From contig JAJYMO010000065.1 of the NCBI GenBank assembly GCA_021786845.1, forward strand, positions 1 through 49,126: a stretch of DNA of 49,126 nt, read 5' to 3'. Positions within the stretch are counted from its first letter, which is position 1. Each line of letters starts with the position of its first letter. Source of the stretch: Pseudomonadota bacterium. GTDB lineage: Bacteria > Pseudomonadota > Gammaproteobacteria > Burkholderiales > Sulfuriferulaceae. Positions 9,150 to 18,719 of the stretch are shown in pieces. The notes under the pieces were generated by a model. The model ran no database searches, had not been told where the DNA came from, and worked only from the letters and a program-made list of their open reading frames with translations. The translations under genes and the position numbers were made by a program.

Positions 9150-9914
9150 TCATGCTTTGTGTGCAATATAAATAAATTCATTATTCAATAAACCATAACG
9201 GGTTTCGTCCACTTCCGGCAAGCGGAATGAGTCGGCTTTGAAACCTGCTGTATTGAGTTTGTCCCCAAAATCCATGCCATAAAAGCGCAGGTGATCGGTG
9301 CCACCATAGCACTTGCGTCGTATAGCCGGGTCAAGGATGGTTTTGTCTTCATAGGTTTCGTAACGCGAAGTGTTGATGGGTACGGAAAGTACTGCCAGGC
9401 CCCCCGGTTTTAATATGCGAAACAATTCCTTCATCGCGGCTGTGTCATCGTCAATATGCTCAAGTACATGGTGACACATCACCACATCAAAACTGTTGTC
9501 AGGCAGAGACAGTTTAGTGATGTTTTCTTGATGGGTCACATTTTTTTGATATAAATCGGCGGTTTCATAATTCTGTTGCCCTTGCATTTTTTTCATCCAT
9601 ATTTTTTCTGGCGCAAAATGGATAATGCGTTTTCCGGTAAATTTATTGTTACCTGCTTCTGTCACCCAAAGCCAGGTCAAACGGTGGCGTTCCCGGCTGC
9701 CGCAGTCAGGACATCGTGCATCCCAGCGGGTAGGGCGTCCGACGCTGATAAACATGCCGTGATACCCACACATGGGACAGGTGAATTTCGGCACCCCACT
9801 TTGGGGGCGTGAGAACTGGGTCGGATCACGGAACCATGCCGCAACCAGACGACGTAATACCCGAAAACGGGAGCGATTTTGAGGATGTGATGAAACAGAA
9901 TCAATATCTGGCAT
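9150..9914 (-). CDS. SAM-dependent methyltransferase with N-terminal zinc finger
   Basis: A 254-aa class I methyltransferase (methyltransferase type 11 style): SFDVVMCHHVLEHIDDD is the motif after the SAM site, followed by LFRILKPGGLAVLSVPI. Before this domain, residues about 45-77 contain CPMCGY and CPDCGSRERHR, a four-Cys pattern suggesting a zinc ribbon. I do not recognise the substrate. It converges on the heptose kinase gene (54-nt gap) and lies 101 nt downstream of thiO on the same strand, so it may be the last gene of that cluster or have its own promoter. Confidence 0.8.
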   Translation of the reverse strand: MPDIDSVSSHPQNRSRFRVLRRLVAAWFRDPTQFSRPQSGVPKFTCPMCGYHGMFISVGRPTRWDARCPDCGSRERHRLTWLWVTEAGNNKFTGKRIIHFAPEKIWMKKMQGQQNYETADLYQKNVTHQENITKLSLPDNSFDVVMCHHVLEHIDDDTAAMKELFRILKPGGLAVLSVPINTSRYETYEDKTILDPAIRRKCYGGTDHLRFYGMDFGDKLNTAGFKADSFRLPEVDETRYGLLNNEFIYIAHKA

Positions 9915-10015
9915 ATTAATGAATGGGTTATTGATAATGTTGTTGCGAGAAACAGGTGTCTTTCGATGGATTATAGCAGTATTCGATGGGGCGATATGGT
10001 TTTATGGGTTTGATG

Positions 10016-11077
10016 CTACCCCCAGGCATAAGGCGCAATATCCAGAGGTGGTGTGCGATGGTTGATCAAGTCGGCAATGATTTGCGAGCTGGTCACCGCC
10101 ATGGTGACGCCATAGCGGAAGTGTCCGGCATTGATGTATAAATTGTGGGTGTGAGGGTGACGTGCAATGGTGGGAATGTTGTCAGGAGACCCGGGGCGAA
10201 GTCCGCTCCAATGTTTTTCCAATGTTGCGCTTCGCAAGGCAGGTAACAGGAAGAAAGCCTGTTCCATCAACCTGTTTTTTGCCTCTTCGGTCGTGCTTTT
10301 GTCAAAACCCACGTACTCCAGCGTGCTGCCTGCCAGGAGGTGTCCGTCACGCCGGGGGATAAGATACGTTCCTTTGTAATAAATGATGTGGTTTAGGGCG
10401 TCCGTTGTGGTACGAAACAATAACATTTGTCCCCGGACAGGGGTGATGGTTTTAGTGGGCGGCGCATCCGCCAGTATCTGCTGGCTCCATGCTCCGCCAC
10501 ACACTAAATAGGCACCGGCTTGATGGTTGCCGTGAGCGCTTGCTACGTGTTGAATGGCGGTAGAATTCGGGCTAAAAATTAATCGGGCCATGCCGCTGTG
10601 TTCAAGCACTGTCACCCCAAGGGCGGCAAGCGCTTCTCTTAGTGCGCTGATCAGGCGCGGATTGCGCACCTGAGCAATATTCGGGAGCCACAATGAGCCG
10701 CTATCGGTGCGGGATATTGAAAAACCGGGATACGTTGTTTCGTCTGTCGCGGATGTCCAGCGGAGGAGGTGAGGGTCGTCAAAAGGAAGCAATACCTGCA
10801 TACCGCATAGCCAGTATTCCGGATTCGTACTGCTGTGGGCGCGTATTTCGTCTATCCATTGCGGATAAAGTTGTGCGCTGTGATGACAGAGTTGATTGAT
10901 TGGGGCAGTGTAATCCCAGGGCAGCAGTGGTGATAGAATCCCGCCGCCAGCCCATGAAGCCTCCATGCCCAGCACATCACGTTCCAGTACTGCCACTTTC
11001 ATGCCTTCGCGCGCAAGACGAAAGGCGCTGGAAAGGCCGGAAATTCCACCACCGATAATCAAGGTGTCCAAGGTCAT
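10016..11077 (-). CDS. thiO: Glycine oxidase ThiO (FAD-dependent)
   Basis: A D-amino-acid-oxidase-family flavoprotein; ThiO oxidises glycine to iminoacetate for thiamine thiazole synthesis. The 353 aa begin with the FAD Rossmann motif IIGGGISGLSSA (about residues 7-18) and then EASWAGGGILSPL, typical of ThiO. The C-terminus has HWSGLRPGSPDNIPTIA and INAGHFRYGVTMA. It follows the SDR gene by 47 nt. No other thiamine gene is visible, so the exact substrate is inferred from family resemblance. Confidence 0.82.
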   Translation of the reverse strand: MTLDTLIIGGGISGLSSAFRLAREGMKVAVLERDVLGMEASWAGGGILSPLLPWDYTAPINQLCHHSAQLYPQWIDEIRAHSSTNPEYWLCGMQVLLPFDDPHLLRWTSATDETTYPGFSISRTDSGSLWLPNIAQVRNPRLISALREALAALGVTVLEHSGMARLIFSPNSTAIQHVASAHGNHQAGAYLVCGGAWSQQILADAPPTKTITPVRGQMLLFRTTTDALNHIIYYKGTYLIPRRDGHLLAGSTLEYVGFDKSTTEEAKNRLMEQAFFLLPALRSATLEKHWSGLRPGSPDNIPTIARHPHTHNLYINAGHFRYGVTMAVTSSQIIADLINHRTPPLDIAPYAWG

Positions 11078-11124
11078 TTTATTGTGTACTGGAATGGATA
11101 ATGAAAGGGTGTTACTTGAAAAAA

Positions 11125-11865
11125 TTACAGTACAATTGTTTGGCCCTTCATTTCCGCGCTGTCTTCGCCCATTAAATACAGATAAACAGGCATCAAATCA
11201 GCAGGTTGAGGGATGCTGGTGGGGTCTGCGCCGGGGTGGGTTTTGCGTCGGATAGGGGTGTTGACAGGGCCCGGAATCAGGGTGTTGATGCGAAGGTTAG
11301 GGTTGAGGTTTTCCCATTCCTGCGTCCAGATTTCTACCATCGCTTCCAGACTGGCTTTGCTGACGGCATAAGCGCCCCAAAATGCGGCGGGAACATGACC
11401 ATGGGTTTCACCCGTGACGATGACGGAAGCTGAGGGTGAGGCTTTAAGCAATGGCAAGCAGGCGCGAATAATGGAAGCCGGTGCAGCCACGTTGACACGC
11501 AACAAAACCAGCCAGTCTTCCAAAGTATGAAGCTCTAAGGGCGTCGGTGAGCGGGCGGCCGTGGCATTAAGCAAGATGCCGTCCAGGCGTTTGAGTTGCA
11601 GGCCAATGGAACCGGCCAGACCATCAAAACCGGTGTCATCCGTTTTTTCCAGGTCCAGCGGAATGATGGCCGCTTGTGGGTAGCCAGCAGCTTCAATTTC
11701 ATCATAGACGGCTTCCAAACACGCAACATTGCGGCCATGCAGGATCACTGTTGCGCCATGTGCTGCATAGGTGAGTGCGGCTTCGCGTCCCAATCCTGTG
11801 CCTGCTCCCGTGACGAGAATGACTTTGTTCGCCAATAAGTCCTTGCGTGCCTGATAGTTTTTCAT
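11125..11865 (-). CDS. yciK: Short-chain dehydrogenase, YciK family
   Basis: An NAD(P)-dependent SDR of 246 aa resembling E. coli YciK, function unknown. The cofactor motif TGAGTGLGREAA is at about residues 19-30 and the catalytic YAVSK at about 167-171. The residue 12 before the Tyr, Ser in YciK, is Thr here (GETHG), and the usual NAG is NAT. The C-terminal PADLMPVYLYLMGEDS matches YciK closely. AAGGT upstream supports the start. It lies 17 nt after hpnE on the same strand. Confidence 0.82.
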   Translation of the reverse strand: MKNYQARKDLLANKVILVTGAGTGLGREAALTYAAHGATVILHGRNVACLEAVYDEIEAAGYPQAAIIPLDLEKTDDTGFDGLAGSIGLQLKRLDGILLNATAARSPTPLELHTLEDWLVLLRVNVAAPASIIRACLPLLKASPSASVIVTGETHGHVPAAFWGAYAVSKASLEAMVEIWTQEWENLNPNLRINTLIPGPVNTPIRRKTHPGADPTSIPQPADLMPVYLYLMGEDSAEMKGQTIVL

Positions 11866-11882
11866 TGTTTACCTTAGTGATA

Positions 11883-13148
11883 TCAAATGGAGTGAATAAT
11901 TTTGTGCGCACATTGTACCCCGCTTTGTGTGGCGGCTTCCAGTGTGGCAGGATAAGGGCTTGCGGTGTAATCGCCTGCAAGATAAAAATTTGACCACGGT
12001 GTGCGTTGTTCAAGACGCTGAACTTGGGCCTCACACGAAAAAGTCGCGCGTTTCTCGAGAATAGCGTGTGCCCATGTTTCTTGTCGCGGTAATTTGAGGT
12101 GCTGATGAAGTTCTGCGACCACCGTTTTGGCCAAGTCAGCATGATATTGTTGTGGTGCGCTGATCACAGCGGCAAACAGTCCATGCTGCTGGTGGGTGTG
12201 CCCACGATCAAACACCCATTGTGTCAGCGTATGGTGTAAACCCGTCATGGCACGTGGCAGGCAGACATGCGGTGCATATTGTACATACACAGTGGCAATG
12301 CTTTGGTAACGTAGCGCACGGACGGTCTGTGTGAGCTGAGACAAGGCGGCATGGGGCACAGTGAGCGCGGCAAGATGTTGGGGGGCAACCGCACAGATCA
12401 CTGCACGGTAAGTTCGTGTGCCAATGCGGTATCTTGCGGCTTCAGGTTGGAGTTGTTGCACCCGCTGACCAGTCAGGATTTCTCCACCGCGTTCCCTGAT
12501 GTAACAGGCTGCTGCATCGGGGAACAGTGCGCTTAAATCAACAGTGGGTAAAATGAGGTGGCTGTTTTTTGCATCACCCAGCAGACTGTCTCGCAGGACA
12601 TTCAAAAACACTTGGGCAGAAGCCGTGTGGACCGGGGTGTTGAGTGCGGCCAGACAAAGCGGTTCCCACAATAACTGAATCGTGCGATGAGGTTGTTCGG
12701 CAAGCAGTTGAGCCAGCGGGAGATCGTGCGGCAACTGAAATCCATGTCTTTGCTGCACCAGCATAAAAGTCAATGCCTTGAAGCGTTCATTGACGGTGAG
12801 CCCGTGCGCACTCATCAAGCCTGCCAAAGTGTGCCATGGTGCTGAAATGCGTGGTACCTTGAGTTGTAAACCATTTTCGCTGTACAGGGCCAAAGGCGTA
12901 CGAAGGTAAGTGGGGCTTGGGTTGACCAGGTTGATCAGGTTCAGTGTGGTGTGGTACGCACCCAGTAATAAGTGTTGCCCGTTGTCCAGTGCGTGGTGGC
13001 TGTGTTTAAGTTTGATCCGGCGCGCCCGCCCGCCTAAAGTTTGGCTGGCCTCGTAAGTGGTGCTGGGAATGCCGTGTTGCGCCAGGGTGACGGCGGCGGC
13101 CATGCCGGCATAACCTGCGCCGATGATGGCGATGTCGGGGGGGCGCAT
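11883..13148 (-). CDS. hpnE: Hydroxysqualene dehydroxylase HpnE
   Basis: An FAD enzyme reducing hydroxysqualene to squalene in the bacterial HpnCDE route. The 421 aa carry the FAD motif IIGAGYAGMAAAVTLA (about residues 8-23), GGRARR and a C-terminal FYLAGDYTASPYPATLEAA, as in phytoene-desaturase-like oxidoreductases. Its ATG directly abuts the hpnD stop codon, so the two are translationally linked. No squalene-hopene cyclase gene is in the window. Confidence 0.9.
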   Translation of the reverse strand: MRPPDIAIIGAGYAGMAAAVTLAQHGIPSTTYEASQTLGGRARRIKLKHSHHALDNGQHLLLGAYHTTLNLINLVNPSPTYLRTPLALYSENGLQLKVPRISAPWHTLAGLMSAHGLTVNERFKALTFMLVQQRHGFQLPHDLPLAQLLAEQPHRTIQLLWEPLCLAALNTPVHTASAQVFLNVLRDSLLGDAKNSHLILPTVDLSALFPDAAACYIRERGGEILTGQRVQQLQPEAARYRIGTRTYRAVICAVAPQHLAALTVPHAALSQLTQTVRALRYQSIATVYVQYAPHVCLPRAMTGLHHTLTQWVFDRGHTHQQHGLFAAVISAPQQYHADLAKTVVAELHQHLKLPRQETWAHAILEKRATFSCEAQVQRLEQRTPWSNFYLAGDYTASPYPATLEAATQSGVQCAHKIIHSI

Positions 13149-13982
13149 TCAGGCAAGCATCCATGCACGCCAAGCCAGCCACAGCTTGCGCAAAGAGGTT
13201 AGTCGCGTGCGGTGAGTCAACACCGGGTAACCGTCAAAACGAATTTTGTCCAGCAAGCTGCGGTAAATTGCCGCCATGATCAAGCCGGTTTTTTGTGATT
13301 TTCGATCACAAAGAGGCAGGGTGTCGAAGGCCAGTTGGTAGGTGGCGTGCGCACGCTGGTACTGGTATTCCATCAGATTTTTAAAATTTTCAGAAGTTTT
13401 TGCGTTGAGCAGGTCGCACTCAGAGACATTAAACTGTGCCAGTTCATCCAGCGGTAAATAGATGCGGTTGCGCTTTGCATCTTCTCCGACATCCCGAATG
13501 ATGTTGGTGAGCTGGAAAGACAAGCCCAGTAGTGCCGCGTAGCGCAAAGTGTCAGGTTGGCTGTAGCCGAAGATGCGCGCAGACACTTCGCCCACCACGC
13601 CCGCAACGCGGTGACAATAAATCTTCAATGCGGTGAAATCTGTATAACGGACATGGGTCAGGTCCATTTCCATCCCGGCGATGATCTCGAGTAGCGATTC
13701 TGCAGGAATATGATAAGCGCTGATTGCCGGTGCAAGTGCCTGTGTGACGGGATGGTGTGGTACCCCCGCATACAAATCATGTATTTCTTGTTGCCACGCC
13801 TTTAATTTTTGTTGTGCCTTGGCGACATCCGTGCATTCATCCACGATGTCATCCACTTCGCGGCAAAACGCATAAAATGCAGTGATCGCCTGCCTTTTGT
13901 CCGTTGGTAAAAATCGGAAACTGTAGTAAAAACTTGAGCCGCTGGCAGCGGCTTTCTTCAAACAGTATTGGTTGGCATTCAT
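13149..13982 (-). CDS. hpnD: Presqualene diphosphate synthase HpnD
   Basis: Joins two farnesyl diphosphates to presqualene diphosphate. The 277 aa show both Asp-rich prenyl-diphosphate motifs of the squalene/phytoene synthase family: FCREVDDIVDE (about residues 40-50) and NIIRDVGEDAKRNRIYLP (about 160-177). It sits between hpnC (3-nt gap) and hpnE. HpnC and HpnD are homologous; I assign this as HpnD from YYSFRFLPTDKRQAITAFYA, the order hpnC-hpnD-hpnE, and its adjacency to hpnE. Confidence 0.9.
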   Translation of the reverse strand: MNANQYCLKKAAASGSSFYYSFRFLPTDKRQAITAFYAFCREVDDIVDECTDVAKAQQKLKAWQQEIHDLYAGVPHHPVTQALAPAISAYHIPAESLLEIIAGMEMDLTHVRYTDFTALKIYCHRVAGVVGEVSARIFGYSQPDTLRYAALLGLSFQLTNIIRDVGEDAKRNRIYLPLDELAQFNVSECDLLNAKTSENFKNLMEYQYQRAHATYQLAFDTLPLCDRKSQKTGLIMAAIYRSLLDKIRFDGYPVLTHRTRLTSLRKLWLAWRAWMLA

Positions 13983-13985
13983 AGG

Positions 13986-14807
13986 TTATTTTTTGCGCAC
14001 GGCACGGTAGAGAATAATGGGCCAATCACGCACAGTCAGCCGTACCGGCTGGTTGAACACGTCGCCACGCACACGATGTAATTTTTCTAACGCAATGGCT
14101 GCGCCAGAGATAATCAGGCGCATTTCCAGCCCGATCCGTCCCTTTAGCAGGATGCCCAGTGGGGCACCAGCCTGGAGCAACTTGCGCACGCGCTCAATTT
14201 GCGCCAGCATAAAGGGTGACCATGTACCCGATGCATCGTGGCGAGCAATTTGCGCCTCGTTGATATGATAGCGTGCCAGGTCTGATTGTGGCAGATAAAT
14301 GCGTTGTTTGTCATAATCGATGGCGATGTCCTGCAAGAAATTAAGCAATTGCAGTGCGGAGCAGATGGCATCGGAATAAGCTTGGTGACGGGCATCATGG
14401 TCGCCATACAGTGCCAGCATCAACCTGCCGACCGGATTGGCTGATTTTTTGCAATAACTCATTACTTCGGAAAAATCGGCATAACGTGTTTTGCTGACGT
14501 CTTGCATGAATGCATCCAGCAGATCATGAAATGCGCTGATGGGTAAATGGTATTGGTCGATGATGGCGCCTACATTGAGAAACAGCTCCGTTTGTGCAGG
14601 TTCTCCCCGTTCAATCCGGTGTAACGCTTCCCGATAAGCTTGCAATGCAGACAAACGCTCTTCATCCGTTGCGTGACCTTCATCGGCAATGTCATCCGCA
14701 GAACGGGCGAACCAGTAAATCACCCGGGTTGCCGCACGCAAACGGCGAGGCATGAGCAAAGATGCGACCGGGAAATTTTCATAATGTTGAACAGAGGGTG
14801 CGTGCAT
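13986..14807 (-). CDS. hpnC: Hydroxysqualene synthase HpnC
   Basis: Converts presqualene diphosphate to hydroxysqualene. The 273 aa belong to the squalene/phytoene synthase family with Asp-rich motifs ARSADDIADEG (about residues 34-44) and NFLQDIAIDYDKQRIYLP (about 157-174). The N-terminus HYENFPVASLLMPRRLR is typical of HpnC. AGAAGA lies just upstream of the start. It is the first gene of a minus-strand cluster hpnC-hpnD-hpnE-yciK-thiO and is divergent from tRNA-Leu. Confidence 0.9.
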   Translation of the reverse strand: MHAPSVQHYENFPVASLLMPRRLRAATRVIYWFARSADDIADEGHATDEERLSALQAYREALHRIERGEPAQTELFLNVGAIIDQYHLPISAFHDLLDAFMQDVSKTRYADFSEVMSYCKKSANPVGRLMLALYGDHDARHQAYSDAICSALQLLNFLQDIAIDYDKQRIYLPQSDLARYHINEAQIARHDASGTWSPFMLAQIERVRKLLQAGAPLGILLKGRIGLEMRLIISGAAIALEKLHRVRGDVFNQPVRLTVRDWPIILYRAVRKK

Positions 14808-14881
14808 AAGTCTTCTTTTTTATTGATACAGGCTGTTTAAATGAGCGTTAAATGCAGAATCCATGAAATTTCCGCGATAAT

Positions 14882-14909
14882 TTGCTGACAAATATACCCC
14901 GATTATATT
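14882..14909 (+). promoter_or_regulatory. Candidate promoter of tRNA-Leu
   Basis: A -10-like TATATT (14904-14909) lies 14 nt before the tRNA gene. A weak -35 (TTGCTG, 14882-14887) is 16 nt upstream. The -10 is good, the -35 poor. Confidence 0.45.
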
Positions 14910-14923
14910 ACACTCTGAGGTTC

Positions 14924-15008
14924 GCGAGAGTGGCGGAATTGGTAGACGCACTGGATTTAGGTTCCAGCGCCGTAAGGCGTGAGAGTTCGAGTCTCTCCTT
15001 TCGCACCA
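14924..15008 (+). tRNA. tRNA-Leu (anticodon UAG)
   Basis: An 85-nt class II tRNA with CCA encoded. The acceptor GCGAGAG pairs with CTTTCGC (one G-U), the anticodon stem CTGGA/TCCAG encloses loop TTTAGGT with anticodon TAG at 14958-14960, a long variable arm follows, and the T arm contains GTTCGAG. It lies between divergent hpnC and tig; in Pseudomonas a tRNA-Leu also precedes tig. Confidence 0.96.
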
Positions 15009-15142
15009 TCGAGATTGTCTTGGGGTTCGTTAACGTATCCAATGTTCTACAGTTTTCTTTAACGAGCCTTTAATTTAATAAACCTCTGCAGCGGCAAGCC
15101 ATGTTTTATCATTTGCCCTTCTTGCAATTTTAAGGATTTTAC

Positions 15143-16450
15143 ATGCAGCACGCACAAATCGAACAACTAGGCACTTTGGATCGTCGTATTGGCTTGGCGA
15201 TACCTGTGCAAGAGATAGAAACTGATGTGTCATCCCAACTGAGAAATATTGCACGCACAGTGCGTATTGCCGGTTTTCGTCCGGGCAAAGCACCGATGAA
15301 GCTGATTGCACAACAACACGGCAATGAAGTGCGTCAAGAGGTGATGGGGAAAGCCATTGAGCGCGCATTTTCGCAAGCCATGAGCACGCATCAATTGCGT
15401 GTCGCCGGCTATCCGCGCATTGAACCGAAGCCTGACTCTGCCACAGAAGGCGTTTTTGAATGTTATGCGGTATTTGAAGTGTTTCCTGAAGTGGTGCTGG
15501 GTGATTTGTCGGTACGAGAAATTAAGCGGCCTGTGTTTCAGTTGGGCGAAGCGGAGGTAGACACTACGCTGGCTGTGTTGGCCAAACAACGTGTGACTTA
15601 TCGTGCCATGTCGCGCGCGGCGCAGGAACAGGACCGTCTTGTACTGGACTATGAAGGCCGCGTGAAAGGAGAAGTGTTCGAGGGCGGCGAGGCGAAGGGG
15701 TTCGTGGTGGTGTTGGGTGCCGGGCGTACGTTGCCTGAATTTGAACAGGGTTTGATGGGGGCGGTGACAGGAGAGACGCGGAGCGTTGAAGTGAATTTTC
15801 CTGCCGATTACCACGCAGCGGCTTTGGCTGGAAAAAAAGCACAGTTTGCCATCACGGTGCAAGAGATCAGTGAGCCGGTATTGCCGGAGATCGACGCAGA
15901 ATTTGCACGCAGTCTGGGTATTGCCGATGGCGATGTGACAACGATGCGTGCGGAAATTTTAACGAATTTAACCCGTGAAGCGCAGCAACGGGTCAAAATA
16001 AAAATTCGTGATCAAGTGTTTCAAACGCTATTGGACATGACACCGATCGATCTGCCCAAAGTCCTGGTGTTGACTGAAGCGCAGCGCATGCATGAATCTG
16101 CACAGGAAGGCATGAAGTCGCGTGGCATAGATATTGCTCAAAATCCATTACCGGCAGAAATGATCGAAAATCAGGCCAAACAGCGCGTTGCCTTGGGTTT
16201 GATTGTGTCGCATATCATACAAGATCGCCAATTGACCGCGACACAAAGTGAAGTCATTGCGGCCATTGAAGCGTTGGCGCAAAGTTATGAAGATCCGCAA
16301 GGCGTCGTGGACTGGTACCGTCGGACACCAGAAAAAATGCAGGAAGTTACTTCCAGCGTGCTGGAAGATCATGTTGTGGCGTGGGTGTTGAGCCAGGTTA
16401 AACTGGTGGACGAACCCATGTCAGTTGAAACACTGATGGGAAGGGGATAA
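15143..16450 (+). CDS. tig: Trigger factor
   Basis: A ribosome-bound chaperone and peptidyl-prolyl isomerase. The 435 aa have an N-terminal ribosome-binding domain with the signature [12 protein letters not shown] (about residues 44-55; E. coli has GFRKGKVP), a central FKBP-like domain ([14 protein letters not shown], about 160-245) and a C-terminal chaperone domain. TAAGGA at 15131-15136 supports ATG 15143. clpP begins 2 nt after its stop, giving the conserved tig-clpP-clpX order. Confidence 0.96.
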   Translation: MQHAQIEQLGTLDRRIGLAIPVQEIETDVSSQLRNIARTVRIAGFRPGKAPMKLIAQQHGNEVRQEVMGKAIERAFSQAMSTHQLRVAGYPRIEPKPDSATEGVFECYAVFEVFPEVVLGDLSVREIKRPVFQLGEAEVDTTLAVLAKQRVTYRAMSRAAQEQDRLVLDYEGRVKGEVFEGGEAKGFVVVLGAGRTLPEFEQGLMGAVTGETRSVEVNFPADYHAAALAGKKAQFAITVQEISEPVLPEIDAEFARSLGIADGDVTTMRAEILTNLTREAQQRVKIKIRDQVFQTLLDMTPIDLPKVLVLTEAQRMHESAQEGMKSRGIDIAQNPLPAEMIENQAKQRVALGLIVSHIIQDRQLTATQSEVIAAIEALAQSYEDPQGVVDWYRRTPEKMQEVTSSVLEDHVVAWVLSQVKLVDEPMSVETLMGRG

Positions 16451-16452
16451 AC

Positions 16453-17064
16453 ATGAGTTGGGATCCGCAGTCACTGGGTATGGTGCCCATTGTTGTTGAA
16501 CAAAGTGGACGTGGCGAGCGTTCTTACGACATCTACTCCCGGTTACTGAAAGAGCGGATTGTGTTTTTAGTTGGGCCGGTCAATGAGCAAGTGGCCAATT
16601 TGGTGGTGGCACAATTGTTGTTTCTGGAGTCTGAAAATTCGGAGAAAGATATCCATCTGTATATCAACTCTCCAGGTGGGTCAGTTTCGGCAGGTATGTC
16701 AATTTATGACACCATGCAATTCATTAAGCCGGATGTCAGTACGCTGTGTCTGGGACAAGCGGCCAGCATGGGCGCATTTCTGTTGACTGCCGGGGCAAAG
16801 GGCAAGCGTTATTCTCTGCCCAATTCGCGGATAATGATTCATCAGCCTTTGGGCGGATTCCAGGGGCAAGCCTCTGACATCGCGATTCATGCCAAGGAAA
16901 TTCTGTATTTGCGTGAGCGTTTAAATGGCATGATGGCGTTACATACCGGCCAAAGTTTGGAAGTGCTTGAAAAAGACACTGATCGTGACAATTTTATGAG
17001 TGCAGAGGAAGCTGTGAGCTATGGTTTGATCGACAAGGTGTTCAGTTCCCGGAAATCGGCCTGA
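16453..17064 (+). CDS. clpP: ATP-dependent Clp protease proteolytic subunit
   Basis: A serine protease forming the tetradecameric ClpP barrel. The 203 aa carry the catalytic triad Ser105 ([11 protein letters not shown]), His130 (NSRIMIHQP) and Asp179 ([12 protein letters not shown]), plus the oxyanion strand [11 protein letters not shown]. Cotranscribed with tig (2-nt gap) and probably with clpX, 89 nt downstream. Length is standard. Confidence 0.98.
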   Translation: MSWDPQSLGMVPIVVEQSGRGERSYDIYSRLLKERIVFLVGPVNEQVANLVVAQLLFLESENSEKDIHLYINSPGGSVSAGMSIYDTMQFIKPDVSTLCLGQAASMGAFLLTAGAKGKRYSLPNSRIMIHQPLGGFQGQASDIAIHAKEILYLRERLNGMMALHTGQSLEVLEKDTDRDNFMSAEEAVSYGLIDKVFSSRKSA

Positions 17065-17153
17065 TCTCTTGCAAGTTGCCGGGAGGAGAGTCCGGTTTGG
17101 TACTGGCCAAGTCAGCCTGCAACTGAATATCCAAAAATAACGGAGTGAAAATG

Positions 17154-18413
17154 ATGTCAGAAAATACAAGTGGAGACAAATTGCTGCATTGTTCTTTTTG
17201 CGGAAAAAGTCAGCATGAAGTGCGCAAACTGATTGCTGGGTCTTCTGTGTTTATCTGTGATGAGTGCGTAGATTTGTGTACCGACATTATCCGTGAAGAA
17301 GTGCAGCAGGATAAAAAGGGCGGAATCGATAAATCAGGTTTGCCGACGCCTGCAGAAATCAGTGAAATCCTTGGCGACTATGTGATTGGTCAAGATAAAG
17401 CCAAACGCATTCTGGCTGTGGCAGTGTATAACCACTATAAACGTTTACGCTACGCAATGGGTAAAAATGATGTGGAGTTGTCCAAGAGCAATATCCTGTT
17501 AATTGGTCCCACTGGTTCGGGTAAAACGTTGTTAGCACAGACCTTGGCGCGTTTGTTGGATGTGCCCTTTGTGATGGCTGATGCGACCACCTTGACCGAG
17601 GCAGGTTATGTGGGTGAGGATGTTGAAAATATTATTCAAAAATTGCTGCAAAAATGTGATTACGATGTCGAAAAAGCCAAAAAAGGCATCGTTTATATTG
17701 ATGAAATAGACAAAATTTCGCGCAAGTCCGACAACCCTTCCATTACTCGTGATGTGTCCGGTGAGGGAGTGCAACAAGCGCTGCTCAAGTTGATTGAAGG
17801 TACATCTGCATCGATTCCTCCGCAAGGGGGGAGAAAGCATCCTAATCAAGAGTTTTTGCAAGTCGACACCACCGATATTTTATTTATTTGTGGCGGGGCA
17901 TTCGCCGGTCTGGAAAAGGTGATTCAAAACCGTGCCAGCAAGGGCGGTATTGGTTTTAATGCCGAAGTGCGCAGTCAGGACAGCAGCAAAGATGTTTCCG
18001 CCTTGTTGCGGGAAGTAGAGCCGGAAGATTTGATTAAGTTTGGGTTGATTCCCGAGTTAATTGGGCGTTTACCGGTCATTGCTACGCTTGAAGAATTGGA
18101 CGAAGCTGCTTTGGTGACGATTTTGACGCAGCCAAAAAATGCGCTAGTCAAACAATATGCCCGATTGCTTGAAATGGAAGGTGTTGAGCTTGAGTTTCGT
18201 GAGGACGCTCTGGATTCAATTGCAAAACGTGCGTTGGCCCGAAAAACGGGTGCACGTGGCTTGCGTTCAATTATTGAACATGCGTTGCTGGACACCATGT
18301 TTGATTTGCCCTCCATGAAAGACGTAAGTAAAGTGGTCATTGATGCGTCTGTCATTCAGGGTGAGTCCAAGCCTTTGTTGATTTATACCGAGCAGGAAAA
18401 AACCGCTTCCTGA
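17154..18413 (+). CDS. clpX: ATP-dependent Clp protease ATP-binding subunit ClpX
   Basis: A hexameric AAA+ unfoldase feeding ClpP. A four-Cys zinc-binding domain (CSFCGK...CDECVDLC) is at the N-terminus, Walker A GPTGSGKT about residue 118, the pore loop GYVGED, Walker [10 protein letters not shown], and sensor 2 [13 protein letters not shown] 17154 has GGAG (17142-17145) at 8-nt spacing; ATG 17151, one codon upstream, is equally possible, giving 419 or 420 aa. The frame also has a GTG at 17145 inside the Shine-Dalgarno, less likely. Confidence 0.97.
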   Translation: MSENTSGDKLLHCSFCGKSQHEVRKLIAGSSVFICDECVDLCTDIIREEVQQDKKGGIDKSGLPTPAEISEILGDYVIGQDKAKRILAVAVYNHYKRLRYAMGKNDVELSKSNILLIGPTGSGKTLLAQTLARLLDVPFVMADATTLTEAGYVGEDVENIIQKLLQKCDYDVEKAKKGIVYIDEIDKISRKSDNPSITRDVSGEGVQQALLKLIEGTSASIPPQGGRKHPNQEFLQVDTTDILFICGGAFAGLEKVIQNRASKGGIGFNAEVRSQDSSKDVSALLREVEPEDLIKFGLIPELIGRLPVIATLEELDEAALVTILTQPKNALVKQYARLLEMEGVELEFREDALDSIAKRALARKTGARGLRSIIEHALLDTMFDLPSMKDVSKVVIDASVIQGESKPLLIYTEQEKTAS

Positions 18414-18719
18414 TGGTTTTTGTTGTTCGTTGATACCCCTTGGGTCCCAATGGGGTGGTTGATTTAATGCGTATTCGGCTGGTTGTGCGGTTGCCGTGCC
18501 CGTGAAGGGAATAATCATTTTCTGTATTTTTTGCTTTGCATTTATTCCGGATACGCAACCATATCTGTTCCTTTATTGAACAAGCCCAGGCCAGCGTTTT
18601 CCCCATGAGCGTTCTCCTGCGCAAGTTTGTGAATATCACAGGGAATTTGTGAAAATTTGGGTTGAAATTGGGAAAATTGACTGCATATACATTCAAATCG
18701 AATCACTTTTTGAGAAAGT
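18414..18719 (+). other. clpX-lon intergenic region
   Basis: This 306-nt gap holds an imperfect hairpin at 18435-18456 (ACCCC/GGGGT outer stem, TTG/CAA inner stem), which may be a weak clpX terminator though it lacks a T run. A candidate sigma-70 promoter for lon lies at 18662-18691. I see no gene in it. Confidence 0.5.
18662..18691 (+). promoter_or_regulatory. Candidate promoter of lon
   Basis: TTGAAA (18662-18667), an 18-nt spacer and TATACA (18686-18691), about 30 nt before the lon start. Both boxes are partial matches to sigma-70. Confidence 0.4.

Noticed and set aside
18576-18606. Heat-shock (sigma-32) promoter for lon: TTGAA and CCCCAT
   Set aside because: The boxes are 20 nt apart; sigma-32 promoters usually have about 11-16 nt. 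A sigma-70-like pair nearer the gene is more plausible.
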